A stretch of DNA of 64,000 nucleotides from Paguma larvata (lineage: Eukaryota > Chordata > Mammalia > Carnivora > Viverridae): NCBI GenBank assembly GCA_030068075.1, contig CM057834.1:90847119-90911118 (forward strand), written 5' to 3'. Within the stretch, counting starts at the first letter, position 1, and every line of letters starts with the position of its first letter. Shown here one piece after another: positions 14,001-23,820 of this stretch. The notes beneath the pieces are model-generated. The model saw only the letters and a program-made list of their open reading frames with translations. It was not told where the DNA came from and did no database searches. A program made the position numbers and the translations under genes.

Positions 14001-17000
14001 AAAGCAAACAAGCAAAGGGGAAAAAGAGAGAGAGAGAAAGAGAGAGGCAAACCAAGAAACAGACTCTTAACTATAGAAAGCAAACTGATGGTTACCAGAA
14101 GAGAGGTGGATGGGGGGATGAGTGAAATAGGCGATGGGTATTAAGGATTACACTTGTTGTGATGAGCACTGGGTGTTGTATAGATGTGTTAAATTACTAT
14201 ACTGTACACTCAGAACTAATATAGCACTGTATATTAACTAACGAATTAAAATAAAAACTTAAAAAATAGTTTTCTATTTTCCTGCCTTTCCTAAACTGGA
14301 GAAAACCGAATTCAATCTGCTTTGTTGAACCCATCAACCAAATGTCAGCATGAACACAACAATGATGAAAATAGTGAGTTTTTTTTTTTTTTTTTTCTGT
14401 TTGCAGTGGGAAGTACATACTCCACAGAACCTCTGAAGTGCCCCAGATGGGGTTTGAGCTTGTGCTGGATAATTTTGAAGATGGACTTAGAGAAATGGGA
14501 TGAGTTCAGAATTGGATTTCTCAAAAAATTTTTTTAAGGAAGTGGAGGATTAAAATAGAGCTGTCACTGATAGAAAAAAATAACAATAATGCAAAGAAAA
14601 GAGATATCAGTTAACATCTGATGTTTAGTCATTTTGAGGATCATGGAAAGGTTTTGTCTGTGTCTCTTTTTGAACACTGTTTTACCCTTTCTCAACGTAA
14701 AAATATACTCGAAGCTGAATTAGTAAGAAATAACATTTACTGAGCACACATTATACAAGAAACATTCTCCCAAACTATTTACTTATATCACCACATTTAT
14801 TTCTCACAGAAACCATAGGAAAGAAGTTGTTATGATCTCAGTGTACGAGTAAGGAAATTAACAAAGAGATCTACATAATTTGTTCAAGTTCATACTACTA
14901 GTAAGGATATAGCCAGAATTTGAATCGAGGCCTCTGTTTCCAGAGGATAAGTAGTGTACTATACTTAAGTATCTGTACAAAGTATCTCTCCCTATATTCT
15001 TATGCCAGAGTTAAAGTTTTAATTTTAATTATTTTTTTTTTCCTGCAGGAATCATGATGACTGGTCTCAGTGTATGCCTGTAGTTGACTAGTAGGAAAAG
15101 TCAGGGAGCTGTAGGAAAGGCTGCATTGCTTGACTGTGGATACAGTCAAGAATCCCTAAGGCTTTGGAAGATTAGAAATGAGCTAAGTGACTCTGGAAAG
15201 CAACAAACAGAGGCAGGAAGGTCTTGTGGAAGAGAAGTGCATAAATGGGATTTGGAATCAGATGGGCCAAAGTCTGAATCCTTGAACCAACCATCATTCA
15301 GTAGTTGTATGACCTCAAGTGTGCTAATGTTCAATCATTTAAATAAAAAAATTGAATATAGTTGACATACAACCTTACATTAGTATCAGGTATACAGTGT
15401 AGTGATTCAGTGATTCCACAAGTTTGTACATTATACTATGCTCGCCATAATCGTAGCTACCATCTGTCACCATACTAGCTTTTAGAGTATCATGGACTGC
15501 ATTCCCATGACTTATTCATTCTATAACTGGAAGCTTGCACACATTTTTTCCACCCCTCATCCCTGTGCCCTCTGGTAGCCCTCAGTTCGTTTTCTATATT
15601 TATAGGCCTATTTCTCATTTGTTTGTTTATTCATCAGATTTTTTTAGATTCCACATATGAGTGAGATCATGCGGTATTTGTCTTTCTCAGTCTGACTTAT
15701 TTCACTTAGCATAATACCCTCTAGGTCTATCCGTATCATTGCAAATGGCACTGGCACATCCTTTTATATGGCTGCCTAATATTCCATTATATTGTCTATC
15801 TCGAGAAGAAAAACAAAGCTGGAGGCTTCACAATTCCAGGTTTCAAGCCGTACTACAAAGCTGTATGATAAAACAGTATGGTACTGGCACAAAAACACAT
15901 AGATCAGTGGCACAGAATAGAGAGCCCAGAAATAAACCCATGATTATATGTCAATTAATCTATGACAAAGAAGACTAGAGTATTCAATGTGGAAAAGACA
16001 CTCTCTTCAGTAAATTCTTAATCTGTAAAGATAATATAAAATTTATACACCCTGTAGATTTTTTTCCTGTGAAAAATAAAAAAAAATTTAAAAAGTACAT
16101 CAAGTGTTTAGTACAGTGTTTATACAGTATGGTCTAGTACCATAGAGTAGGGGCTAAGTGATTAATAAGTAGTAAATATTTATATTAACTGATACCGGCA
16201 TCCCGAAATCTCTGTAAGCACCCCGAGTTCTCTTTAGTCAGCCAGCTTATATCCCTTGATTCTCTTCTCTCTGTGTTCCAGGTGGTGTTTCATTTGTTAG
16301 TGAAGACATGGAAGAGTTAAATCGTCTTCTCTACTTGTTTTACTTGAATTCCAGTTCTCAGTCCTGTGTGGGGACTCTGATTGCCCCTCAGTGGGTGTTG
16401 ACGGCAGCACACTGCTTCTTACCGTAAGTGATGGGGATCCATCCGCTCTGTTCCAAGGCTCCAAGGCACTTAGCACTTTTTGTGGGAATTCTAACAAATT
16501 TGTTGGCAACAAATTCTAGGGCTATCATGGTAAAAGAGAGTTAGCTACTCAGATACAACTTGACTAAGGAATGTTCCACATTCTTATGTTTGACATGTCC
16601 TGCAAGGAAAAGTAATATGGTGTAAAATGATACCTTACATACAGGTAAAAATAACCTTGCAAATCATTCTTTTTTAAAAAAAATTTTTTTTAATTTATTT
16701 TTGAGAGGGGGAAGAGAGAGAGAGAGCAGGGGAGGGAGTGAGAGACAGAGGGAGAGAGAATCCCAAGCAGGCTCTGCACTGTTGGCACAGAGCCCAGTGC
16801 GGGTCTCCAGCTCACCAGCTGTGAGATCATGCTCTGAACCAAAATCAAGGGTCAGATGCTCAACCAACTGAGGCACCCAGGAGCCCTGACCTTGCAAATC
16901 ATTCTTTATGTTTTTAAGATTCATCCAAAGTGTTAAAGATGTGACTATATTTCATTTTTCATTCCAGTATAATATTTAATTGTGACTATCACAATTTGTT

Positions 17001-20000
17001 CATTCTTTTCTTGGTAGACATTTGAGTTATTTCTAGGTTTCTGCTATTGTGCATGGTTACTCTAATCATAGTTGTACCATGTACCCTGGAAGTTATTCTC
17101 GTGTGTATATCTGCAATAAATATATACATATTGGTGTGTATCTACAATGCCATCTCTCGGTATATGACTCTAGAGTACATAAATAGGACTGGAATTCCTG
17201 GCTCATAGAGGATGCAAATGTTCACTTTTACACATCATCCAGCAATTTATAAGCATTTTCCAACACTGAGTATCGTCCAACTTTCTTATTATTTTGCTGA
17301 TTGTGTTAAATTTCTTGTTATGTTCATAATTTTATTATATTTATTAGTAATGATGATTGGCATATTTTTTTCCTCCTCCTCCTTTTCTTTCTCCATCCTC
17401 CTCCTCCTACTAATAATATTTCTTCTGGGAAATAATCTTTCATGTTTTTTGAACATTTTGTGATTTTTAAAAAAAATTGCTTTGTAGGACTTCTATAAAT
17501 GCCCTAGATATTACTCTTTGGTCAATTACACATGGTGAAAATATCTTCTTTGTGGATTGATTCTCTTTAATGGTGTATTTTGATGAATAAGAGCTCTTAA
17601 TTTGACTCTAATTCAATTTAACACTTAAATTATCTATCTTTATTTGTGGTTATTGGGTATTGTGCCTGGTTGAAAATATTCTTTATGACATCAAGATCAG
17701 AAAGATATTTCCTTATTTCTAGAGATTCTAAAGACTTTATTTCATATTTAAATATTTACATCATTTGGAATTGATTTTTATGAATGCTGGGAAGTAGGGA
17801 TCCAGTTTCATTTTTTTTAACATAGTAAGCTAAATATCCAAATGTCAGTTATCTAATGGTTTCTTCTTTCTCCAACAATCTGTAACACTACTTCTGACAT
17901 CAAAGTTCTTTATCTGTTTTTGGGTCTTTCTGTACTGCTCCTTCAGGTTATTTATTATAGACCAATTCCATGGTGTCTTAATAATTATGACTTTATTATA
18001 ATTTGTGATGTCTGATAAGCCAGCCATGTTTTTCTTTATCAGGAACACTTAGGTATTCTTTTAAATAAATTTTAAAATCAACTCATCAAGTTCTATGAAA
18101 AACTCTGTTGTGATTTATTTGGAATTGCTTTAACTCTTTATGTCAGTTGGGGAGAATTGATCTTTTTCTGATATTGATCATTCCGAGTTGTGGATCTGGC
18201 ATCTCTCTACTTATTTAGGTTTCCCTTTAGTGCATTTCAAGAAATTTATTCTCTGAATACATGTCTTGCATATATCTTATGAAATTTGTTCTTAAAGTGC
18301 TTTATATTTTTCTATTACATTTTAATTGATGTACTTTCTGAAAATTATATTTTATATTTTTTTGCGATGATGGAAATGTAATTGGTATTTATAAATTGAT
18401 CTATGGCTTGTTGCTTTATTATTTTCTATTCACCATCTTCGAATAGGGCCATTTTCATTACTATATTAATTCTATATAATTTTTAAAATTTTCCTCATGA
18501 TTAAATCTTTCATTTATAAGTTTAGAATTTGGAGGGGTAAGTTTTGGGGGATAAATTTCCTAGTTAAAAAAATTCTTTGGGTTCTAGTTTAATTGTTTTT
18601 GTGGACAGAGAGTGTGATCTATGTGATACTGAATCTTTGAAAAGAATTATGCTTACTTTTTGGACCAGTATCAAGTGAATTTTTCTAGCCCCCCCATGTT
18701 GTGAAAGAATGTGTACTCTCTAATTTTAGGGTAGAACCTTAACATTATATATAAATAATATATATGTATATATTATATATCATATATATATAATATAAAA
18801 AATACATATATATCACACTTTAATTGTGTAGTTTAAGTCTTGTTATCCCTACTTTTTTTTCCCCTTAATGTCAATAATTGAGAGATTTAAGTTGAAATAT
18901 TCTTTGGTATTAGTAGATTGATCAAAATAGTCCTATAAATTTATTACCTTTTTAAAAAATATTTTTAGGATATTTTATTAAGTATATATTTATAAATGTA
19001 GGTACTTTGTGTACATTCCCAATAAATCAGAGCTATTACTGAATGTCATTACTTTCTCTCATATAGATAATATTGTTTGTCTTAAAGCTTATTTACCAGA
19101 TATTAATATGCCAATCCAGTTGTTGTTTCATTGGTTAGTATTGTCCTAGTATATCATTTTACATCTTTACTATTCTGTCTTACCGTATCTTTTTTACTTA
19201 AGCATATCTCTTAATTTACATATAGCAGGATTTCTAAAAACACAGTTTATAATTTCTGTCTTTTAACTGTTGAGTTTAGGCCACTTGTATTTCTTTTGAT
19301 TGTTATTATACTCAGACTTGTTTCTACCTATTTTGAATTTCTACTCTTTATATTTGTCTAAAAATGCTTTTGCTCTTTTATTTGATTAATATTTTAGATA
19401 CCTTTTAATTCTTCTTTCATTTTTGTTGTGGAATATACACATGTCCTATTCTTTTAGTCATTGCTTTATAAATTTTAATATGGAAATGAAAGTTAAACAA
19501 TATCTGAATGCCCTCCTGATGCACCTTCTTAGTTATAGTCCATCCATATCCCTCAGAGGCAACCACTATTCTCTTGTTTTTCCACCATAGTTTAGTTTTG
19601 CATGTCATAGAGCTGCCTTAAGCTGAAATTCACTCATTATAATTTGCCTGAATCATCTATTTATCATGAACTCTTTTAAATATAAACTTATACATTTACT
19701 TATAAATATATTTATATAAACCACAAAATTTCTTGACAGAAGGAGAAAAGAGAAACAGAGAAAGGATAAAATATTAGAGGGCACTGGTTTTAGTTATTAG
19801 ATCAACACTATTAACATGAATGACTTTCCTTCAGCAAGAAAGGAGAATAATCTTAGAAACAGAAAAAGCCAATCTGACACACAAGACACATAAGAGAGTT
19901 ACTACAACTGATTTAAACAAGTTGAATTTATTTATTTTGATAGAGAGAGAGAGAGAGCACATGCACGAAAGGGGCAGAGGCATAGAGAGGGAGAGAGAGA

Positions 20001-23000
20001 GAATCCCAAGCAGGCTCTGCACTATTAGTGCGGAGCCTGATGTGGGATTTGAACCCACGAACCATGATATCATGACTTGAGTCAAAATCAAGAATTGGAC
20101 GCTTAACTGACTGAACCACCCAGGTGCCTGCATCAGGTTGTATAATTAAAACACCAGTACTCATTTATTCTCAAGGTATAGAAGTGGAGGGATGAGAGTC
20201 ATTAAGTGATCTCTCATTTAGAAAGACAAGTGAGAAAGAATCTTATCATGAAGGTTTCTTTCCTTTTTGTTCTAAGGTATCCGTCAGATGAACAACCTTG
20301 CTCTTGTCAAAAGTTCCTCCGAGGAGGGCACTGTAATTTCTTATTGTACTTGGGAAATTATGCCAACTGGAGAGATATCATATGAATTTAAACACAAAGG
20401 GAGCATGTGTTTGGTACAGAGAACCAAATAGACTGAGACGATCCAATGAGAACTGCAACAGTCAGTAAAGACACCTTGGCCAAAGACCAGTCATCCCCAT
20501 CTGAGCACCTAGCAGAATCCTTCACTCCAACCAGATGAAACTAAGTATGGTAGTTCTCAAAAACACAACAAAACTAAGTAAAGCCCTTATAATGTATAAT
20601 GTTTTGTAAAAGTGAGCCAAAGCAAAATTTGTCTAAAGGATGCTGCTCTGATTAGATCTTTTAAACTTGTCAGTCCTTGGGATTGGCTGAAGGATGTCCT
20701 ATCTCTTTAGACTTTATCTGATAACTCTCCACAACGTGACAAAGACAGATTGAGCGACAAATGGTACTGTTGTTAGGAGACAATAGAGACAGCATTTGGG
20801 AGCTCAGCAACAACAACAACAAATGGATGCTAAGTACCAATGTGGTACCTATCTCACTGTTGTGGCTAGAGAAATCCCTGAGTGGCTGACTCAGGGGCCC
20901 CACAGGAGTGCCCTGTTCAGAATTTAGGGTTTTGAGTCATGTTAGTGAGTGGGTCTCAACTGGATCTCAGTGGGACTAGGGTCTTTGACTACTGTTTTCC
21001 CAAAGATCCACCAGAAAACCCTGTTAATCCAGCAGTTTTGATAGACATGAGGAAAGCATAGTATATTCAGATGATCCTCCATAGCTTTAAAATATTTAAA
21101 CTGACAAAGCTGTTACTTATTTCCTCTGTACAATTTTGCGTTTCCTGTTCCCCCCAACTCCGAAAGGAGTCTCCCTAACAGAAAGCCTTGACTATCCATT
21201 TGCATGCTTCTTTCTGCTGTTTCTAGGTCTTGAAATGGAGCTTCTCTCGAGAATTATGCTAAGAGTAGAGCCCAAGCCATTGCACTGCTTAACTCTTGGA
21301 GGCACCATCCCCATTATAGTCTATGTGAATGGCAACCCTTTGGCTTGTATAGTGCACAACCTGCATGACCACATGTGGCAGCTACACATAAAAGATCAAA
21401 TGGATAAACATGAGAGGAAAAGATTAAATGGGTTACTATAGAAGGAAATTGTGTGTGTGTGTGGGGGGGGCAATTAGCCTTGTGACCTGTGAGTGTCAAT
21501 CCTTTTTTCTCTTTTTCATTTTCCAGAGATCTTTGGGTCATCTTTCGTGATCGTTCCGCAAATCTTCGAGACTTTCATGGGGAGATTTTACCTTACGAGA
21601 AGATCATTATTCACCCAAACTTCACTGCCACCTCTCCTAAAAATGACCTCATGCTGATAAAGTTGTCTGTACCTTTCACTTTCTTCTCCACCAATATTTT
21701 TCAGTTGCCTACTCTCAAGAATGCAGTTAAAGATTGCTTGATTCACACTTGGTTGCAGACTAAATACTTTATTGGTGAGTAGTATCAAAAAGAAGAGATT
21801 GTTCTTGGATATATTCACATCTTCAAGATCTCTGAGGAATTAGGGGAAGGAATTGGAACTTAGAAGCCTAGTGCCAGATTTCTAAGCTCATGTGGAAAGC
21901 TAGAAATGGAACAAGTGATATTGGCTTTCTGGAGTAGAAAAGATGATCTTTAGGGCTTTGAGAATACATGTGTTATCACACTGGCACACCCTGCAGGGGC
22001 TGGAACTCCGGGATCTATGTTTGAGTATTGGTTCTACCATTCATTGTACGGTTTATGAACAAATTCTTTAACTTCTTTGAAAATTAATTTGCAAATAGGT
22101 AAAAATCCTATTTTCCCCTTATCTAACAGAAGTGATATTGTTATCAATGACAACAATGATAATGACTATTTGCTGATCAATGATTATCTACCAGGCACTA
22201 AGCATCCTATACATATTATACAGTTCATCATCACATATCGTATAGATAAGTTTCCTTGGGAATGATACCTTAAAAAGTGGAAACTAAGACTCTAGGAAGT
22301 TAATTATCCAAGATCATGAACTTGGTGATGACAGAGCTTGAATTCAGATCTTGTTTGATGTGCGGAGTATCTTCTCACCAACTACTCCTCGATGCTGGCC
22401 ATCTGTCAGAGATGATAAACAGAGCAGGAGGATGGATTTGATCCATGGTGCATTCCATCAGTTCTTCTTCTGCAGTCCATTCTTATTGAGAAGAAGGCCT
22501 GAAGGAGAAGTAGGTAGGATGCCTTATGAAAAGGCAAACAGGAATGAAAATCTCCTTTATTTCTTGTGCTTAGGAAATTCACATAGTAAGCTGCAAAGGG
22601 TCATGGCTCAATTGAACTTTAATGTAAACTGCAAAAGAATACTGGGTGAAAAACTCCTTGAAGACATGTTCTGTATGGGACCCACGCTAGGAAGTCAGGA
22701 TCACTGCCAGGTAAGTCTTCTTACCTCAATACGCATAAGCTCAGTCTCTGTGTCTCTCCTCCTTCATCAAGGGTCTGTCTGGATTTTCAGTCAGGTTAGG
22801 AGCTCAGAGAATAAGGGGCTAAAGAATGATGACTCTTCTCCACCCTATGATGAGATGAGACAAATAGATTTTGGGGGAGCACAAAGCTATCATCCAGATA
22901 GTTCTTTGAGATCTCTGTCTAGGGATGAGTGGGAGGTATTAAGGGTAGTTAGTGCATTGGAAAGAAGCCGTAATACTAGATTTTTGTATCCTGGACCCCT

Positions 23001-23244
23001 TTGCATGGCAAATATAATGGCTTTCATTTTTGTTCAGGTATTGAGGAACTTTCAGGTGGGAAGGAAGTTCTGATTCCTCTACTCTATCTGGCAGGTGGTC
23101 ACAGCTGCACCAGCCATATGTGGTGGTGAATTACAAGGAATTTTGTCTTGGGAAACCGGATGTATTCTAACAGGATACATTGCTGTCTTCACTGACATAC
23201 ACAGCTACGTGCCATGGATCAAGAACATTATTTCTACAAAATAA
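5026..23244 (+). CDS. Trypsin-like pseudoprotease, PRSS37/PRSS58 (TRYX)-like, five exons
   Basis: Joined exons 5026-5062, 16282-16423, 21527-21774, 22574-22710 and 23095-23244 give an uninterrupted 237-residue protein. Every intron is GT-AG, with phases 1-2-1-0 as in trypsinogen genes, and exon 4 has the trypsinogen length of 137 nt. Residues 1-18 look like a signal peptide. His56 (chymotrypsin H57, in TAAHC) and Asp100 (D102, in NDLMLIKL) are present. The GDSGGP box is VVTAAP (189-194), so Ser195 is Thr191 and oxyanion Gly193 is Val. Asp185 occupies the S1 position 189. Eight cysteines pair as the trypsin bonds C41-C57, C130-C197, C162-C176 and C187-C211. No IVGG activation sequence follows the signal peptide. 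Sequons occur at N35 and N91. By family this is a secreted, probably inactive trypsin-fold protein. PRSS37 and PRSS58 are known or suspected testis proteins; a similar role here is inference. No AATAAA lies within several hundred bases of the stop; the first one noticed is near 24242. Confidence 0.85.
5480..5990 (+). repeat. MIR SINE split by a younger CAN SINE
   Basis: MIR-like sequence (GACACTGCTCTTTACATACTAACTCATT) stops at 5546 and resumes at 5771 (TTAAGACAACTTTGTGAGA, then GATGAGGAAATTAAGGCACAG). The element between is the SINE at 5547-5770. Confidence 0.6.
5547..5770 (-). mobile_element. CAN/SINEC SINE (antisense) in protease intron 1
   Basis: It has a T-rich head, a GA-rich middle and a reversed pol III head (GAGTGAGCCATTCAGGTGCCCC). 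Flanking duplications are TAACTCATTACATTC (5532-5546) and TAACTCATTTAATTC (5771-5785). Confidence 0.9.
6160..7430 (+). repeat. Ancient interspersed repeat, interrupted by LTR 1
   Basis: 6160-6579 and 7170-7430 read as one diverged element: ACCGAAATAGAGAACACTGG continues directly into TAAAGAAGGAGGTATTTGGG when the LTR is left out. More of the same family may lie at 8860-9150. I recognise it as a widespread old mammalian repeat but cannot name the family. Confidence 0.45.
6580..7169 (-). mobile_element. Solo LTR 1, class II (ERVK-type)-like
   Basis: This 590-bp element has TG...CA ends on the + strand (TGCCGGGGTCC to GGCTCCCAACA). Read on the - strand it begins TGTTGGGAGCCA, similar to remembered IAP-type class II LTR starts. 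It is flanked by ACTGGA (6574-6579) and ACTGGT (7170-7175), a 6-bp target duplication with one mismatch. No internal viral genes are present. It shares both ends with the LTRs at 11611 and 48085 but lacks much of their middle. It interrupts an older repeat whose two halves read across the site. Confidence 0.8.
7438..8600 (-). mobile_element. Old L1 3'-end remnant (antisense)
   Basis: The text TTTGAGATAATTATGCATTTACAG, then TTTCCACCATGGTAACATCTTG and ATCAAACCATAGGATTGACATTGG, is typical of the antisense 3' region of L1M-type elements. It continues through TTCAGGTTTTGACTTTTAC and AATAAAGCTGCTGC. A TG/TC run lies at 7636-7675. Confidence 0.7.
8600..9570. other. Unassigned intronic sequence
   Basis: No gene was recognised. 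Parts of 8860-9150 may belong to the ancient repeat also seen at 6160-7430. Confidence 0.4.
9575..9813 (-). mobile_element. Diverged CAN/SINEC SINE (antisense)
   Basis: It starts with a TATG/TTTA-rich stretch, then a GA-rich block (9645-9690). It ends with a degenerate reversed pol III head (GATGCTCAACTGATTGAGATACCCATG). Confidence 0.75.
9815..14267 (+). mobile_element. L1 LINE (sense), ORF2 and 3' end, split by LTR 2
   Basis: About 3.46 kb of L1 is split at 11610/12604 by a solo LTR. Recognisable ORF2 pieces include the pre-RT and RT region ([18 protein letters not shown] at about 10980-11030). The C-terminal stretch at 13321-13698 contains RHMKRCS and a Gly-Trp-type zinc knuckle remnant. 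The element ends with A-rich sequence at 14240-14267. Several stops and frameshifts mean no active protein. It lies in protease intron 1 in the same orientation as the gene. Confidence 0.9.
11611..12603 (-). mobile_element. Solo LTR 2, class II (ERVK-type)-like, inside an L1
   Basis: This 993-bp LTR has TG...CA ends and a perfect 6-bp target duplication, GCATCC (11605-11610 and 12604-12609). L1 ORF2 sequence stops at its left edge and resumes exactly at its right edge, so its limits are certain. In the - orientation an AATAAA (11745-11740) lies about 130 bp before the end, as expected for an R-U5 boundary. There is no internal proviral sequence, so this is a recombined solo LTR. Confidence 0.88.
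14268..15224 (+). repeat. MIR at about 14725-14960 in otherwise unassigned sequence
   Basis: 14725-14960 looks like MIR (AACATTTACTGAGCACACATTA, then CTCACAGAAACCATAGGAA and TTCAAGTTCATACTACTAG). A T run lies at 14380-14396. 14268-14720 and 14970-15220 are unassigned. Confidence 0.5.
15225..15344 (+). repeat. MIR fragment cut by an L1
   Basis: The text GGAATCAGATGGGCCAAAG, then CTGAATCCTTG and AGTTGTATGACCTCAAG resembles the MIR core (residual 'sorting' text of the consensus). It stops where L1 sequence begins. Confidence 0.5.
15345..16020 (-). mobile_element. 5'-inverted (twin-primed) L1 fragment
   Basis: 15345-15802 is the antisense L1 3' region (TTGACATACAACCTTACATTAG onward to TATTCCATTATATTG). 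At about 15803 the orientation flips to sense ORF2 (AAGCTGGAGGCTTCACAATTCC to GAAAAGACACTCTCTTCAG). A 3' end joined to an inverted upstream part is the product of twin priming. I did not find a clear target duplication. Confidence 0.7.
16282..16423 (+). CDS. Protease exon 2: propeptide region and catalytic His
   Basis: The acceptor TGTTCCAG ends at 16281 and the donor GTAAGT starts at 16424. The exon encodes residues 13-60, from the end of the signal peptide through [18 protein letters not shown]. It carries the first disulfide pair and the histidine of the catalytic triad. The segment that should hold a basic activation site and IVGG instead reads [18 protein letters not shown], with neither. 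It enters in phase 1 and leaves in phase 2. Confidence 0.9.
16670..16888 (-). mobile_element. CAN/SINEC SINE (antisense) in protease intron 2
   Basis: It has a T-rich head, a GA block and a reversed pol III head ending CCAGGAGCCC. The flanking duplication is ACCTTGCAAATCATTCT (16653-16669 and 16889-16905), perfect over 17 bases. Confidence 0.92.
16930..19640 (-). mobile_element. Old L1 (antisense) filling protease intron 2
   Basis: This is a long diverged antisense L1M-type run. Typical phrases are TTCTTGGTAGACATTTGAG, TATTGGGTATTGTGCCTGG, TTTGGGTCTTTCTGTACTG and TATCAAGTGAATTTTTCTAG. A TA-rich patch lies at 18745-18815. There is no usable open frame. Confidence 0.65.
18745..18815. repeat. 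TA-rich simple repeat
   Basis: An alternating AT/TA tract with self-complementary blocks, able in principle to form hairpins. It lies within the antisense L1. Confidence 0.7.
19925..20130 (-). mobile_element. CAN/SINEC SINE (antisense)
   Basis: TTTATTTATTTTGATAGAGAG is followed by a GA-rich block, then the reversed B box (GATTTGAACCCACGAACC) and A box (ACTGACTGAACCACCCAGGTGCC). Confidence 0.88.
20131..21526. other. Unassigned intron 2 sequence
   Basis: No gene or clear repeat was recognised apart from a short TG/G run at 21452-21470 just upstream of exon 3. The polypyrimidine tract before exon 3 (21501-21525) is strong. Confidence 0.4.
21527..21774 (+). CDS. Protease exon 3: catalytic Asp
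   Basis: The acceptor TTTTCCAG ends at 21526 and the donor GTGAGT starts at 21775. The 248-nt exon (254 in typical trypsinogens) encodes residues 60-143. It includes IIIHPNF and NDLMLIKL, the strand and loop around Asp102. The sequon NFT lies at 91-93. Cys130 is the expected partner of Cys197. Confidence 0.9.
21990..22370 (+). repeat. MIR SINE in intron 3
   Basis: Diverged MIR text: GAGTATTGGTTCTACCATTC, then CTTTAACTTCTTTGAAAATT, CTACCAGGCACTAAGCATCC and GATGACAGAGCTTGAATTCAG. Confidence 0.5.
22574..22710 (+). CDS. Protease exon 4: disulfide loop and S1 Asp
   Basis: The acceptor TGTGCTTAG ends at 22573 and the donor GTAAGT starts at 22711. The length of exactly 137 nt equals exon 4 of trypsinogens. 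It encodes residues 143-188 with the Cys162-Cys176 loop, and ends in SQDHCQ, where Asp185 aligns with trypsin Asp189. The same frame runs open into the intron (22351-23073), but the splice sites and family alignment define the exon. Confidence 0.9.
23095..23244 (+). CDS. Protease exon 5: degenerate Ser195 box and C-terminus
   Basis: The acceptor CTGGCAG ends at 23094 and the stop TAA is 23242-23244. The exon encodes residues 189-237, beginning [11 protein letters not shown] where active trypsins have GDSGGPVVCNG. The typical trypsin tail is kept as ILSWETGC and [11 protein letters not shown]. The AAPAIC string resembles my memory of PRSS58, which supports membership of that subgroup. Confidence 0.9.
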   Translation: MVTAAPAICGGELQGILSWETGCILTGYIAVFTDIHSYVPWIKNIISTK

Positions 23245-23408
23245 GCTGATGTAGCGCTCCATTGATACCCTTACCTCCCAGCTGGTCCACGGCAACGACA
23301 TTACGATTCACAGTCCCAGTCTTTCCTAGGATCTAGGCTTGATTAGAATTTCAAAAGAGATCGTTGATGATTCCTGGGTGTTGGCATGACTCTAGTCTCC
23401 CTTTTTAA

Positions 23409-23608
23409 TTTTTTTTTAACATTTATTCATTTTTGAGAGAGCGTGAGTGTGGGAGAGGCAGAGAGAGAGGGAGACACAGAATCTGAAGCAAGCTCCAGGC
23501 TCTGAGCTGTCAGCACAGAGCCCGATGTGGGGCTCGAACTCATGGAGTGTGAGATTATGACCTAAGCTGAAGTCAGATGCTTAACTGACTGAGCCACCCA
23601 GGTGCCCC
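23409..23608 (-). mobile_element. CAN/SINEC SINE, younger member of a nested pair
   Basis: This antisense SINE (AACATTTATTCATTTTTGAGAG ... GAGCCACCCAGGTGCCCC) is flanked by TAGTCTCCCTTTTTAA (23393-23408) and TAGTATCCCTTTTTAA (23609-23624). It therefore inserted at the tail junction of its neighbour. The pair starts 165 bases after the protease stop codon and may be part of its 3' UTR. Confidence 0.88.
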
Positions 23609-23624
23609 TAGTATCCCTTTTTAA

Positions 23625-23820
23625 AGGTTTATTTATTTTTGAGAGAGAGCATATGTGTGTGAGAGAGAGCGGGGGAGGGGCAGAGAGAGAGTGAGACAGA
23701 ATCCAAAGCAGGCTCAGTGCTGTCAGCACAAAGCCCTATGTGGGGCTCCAACCCACAAATCGTGAGATTATGACCCAAGCTGAAGTCAGACATTCAACCG
23801 ACTGAGCCACCCAGGCACCC
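23625..23820 (-). mobile_element. CAN/SINEC SINE, older member of a nested pair
   Basis: This is a second antisense SINE, ending GAGCCACCCAGGCACCC. The outer duplication TGACTCTAGTCTC (23387-23399 and 23821-23833) encloses both SINEs, so this one arrived first. Confidence 0.88.

Noticed and set aside
22351..23073. A 240-codon open frame overlapping protease exon 4
   Set aside because: It is exon 4 plus chance readthrough of both flanking introns. Splice sites at 22573 and 22711 and trypsin homology define only 22574-22710 as coding.
5026..23244. Calling the protease PRSS37 by name
   Set aside because: OR9A genes adjoin PRSS37 in human, but the remembered PRSS37 sequence does not match closely, and PRSS37 as remembered is in the opposite orientation to OR9A4. 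The AAPAIC string is closer to PRSS58. I left the symbol empty.
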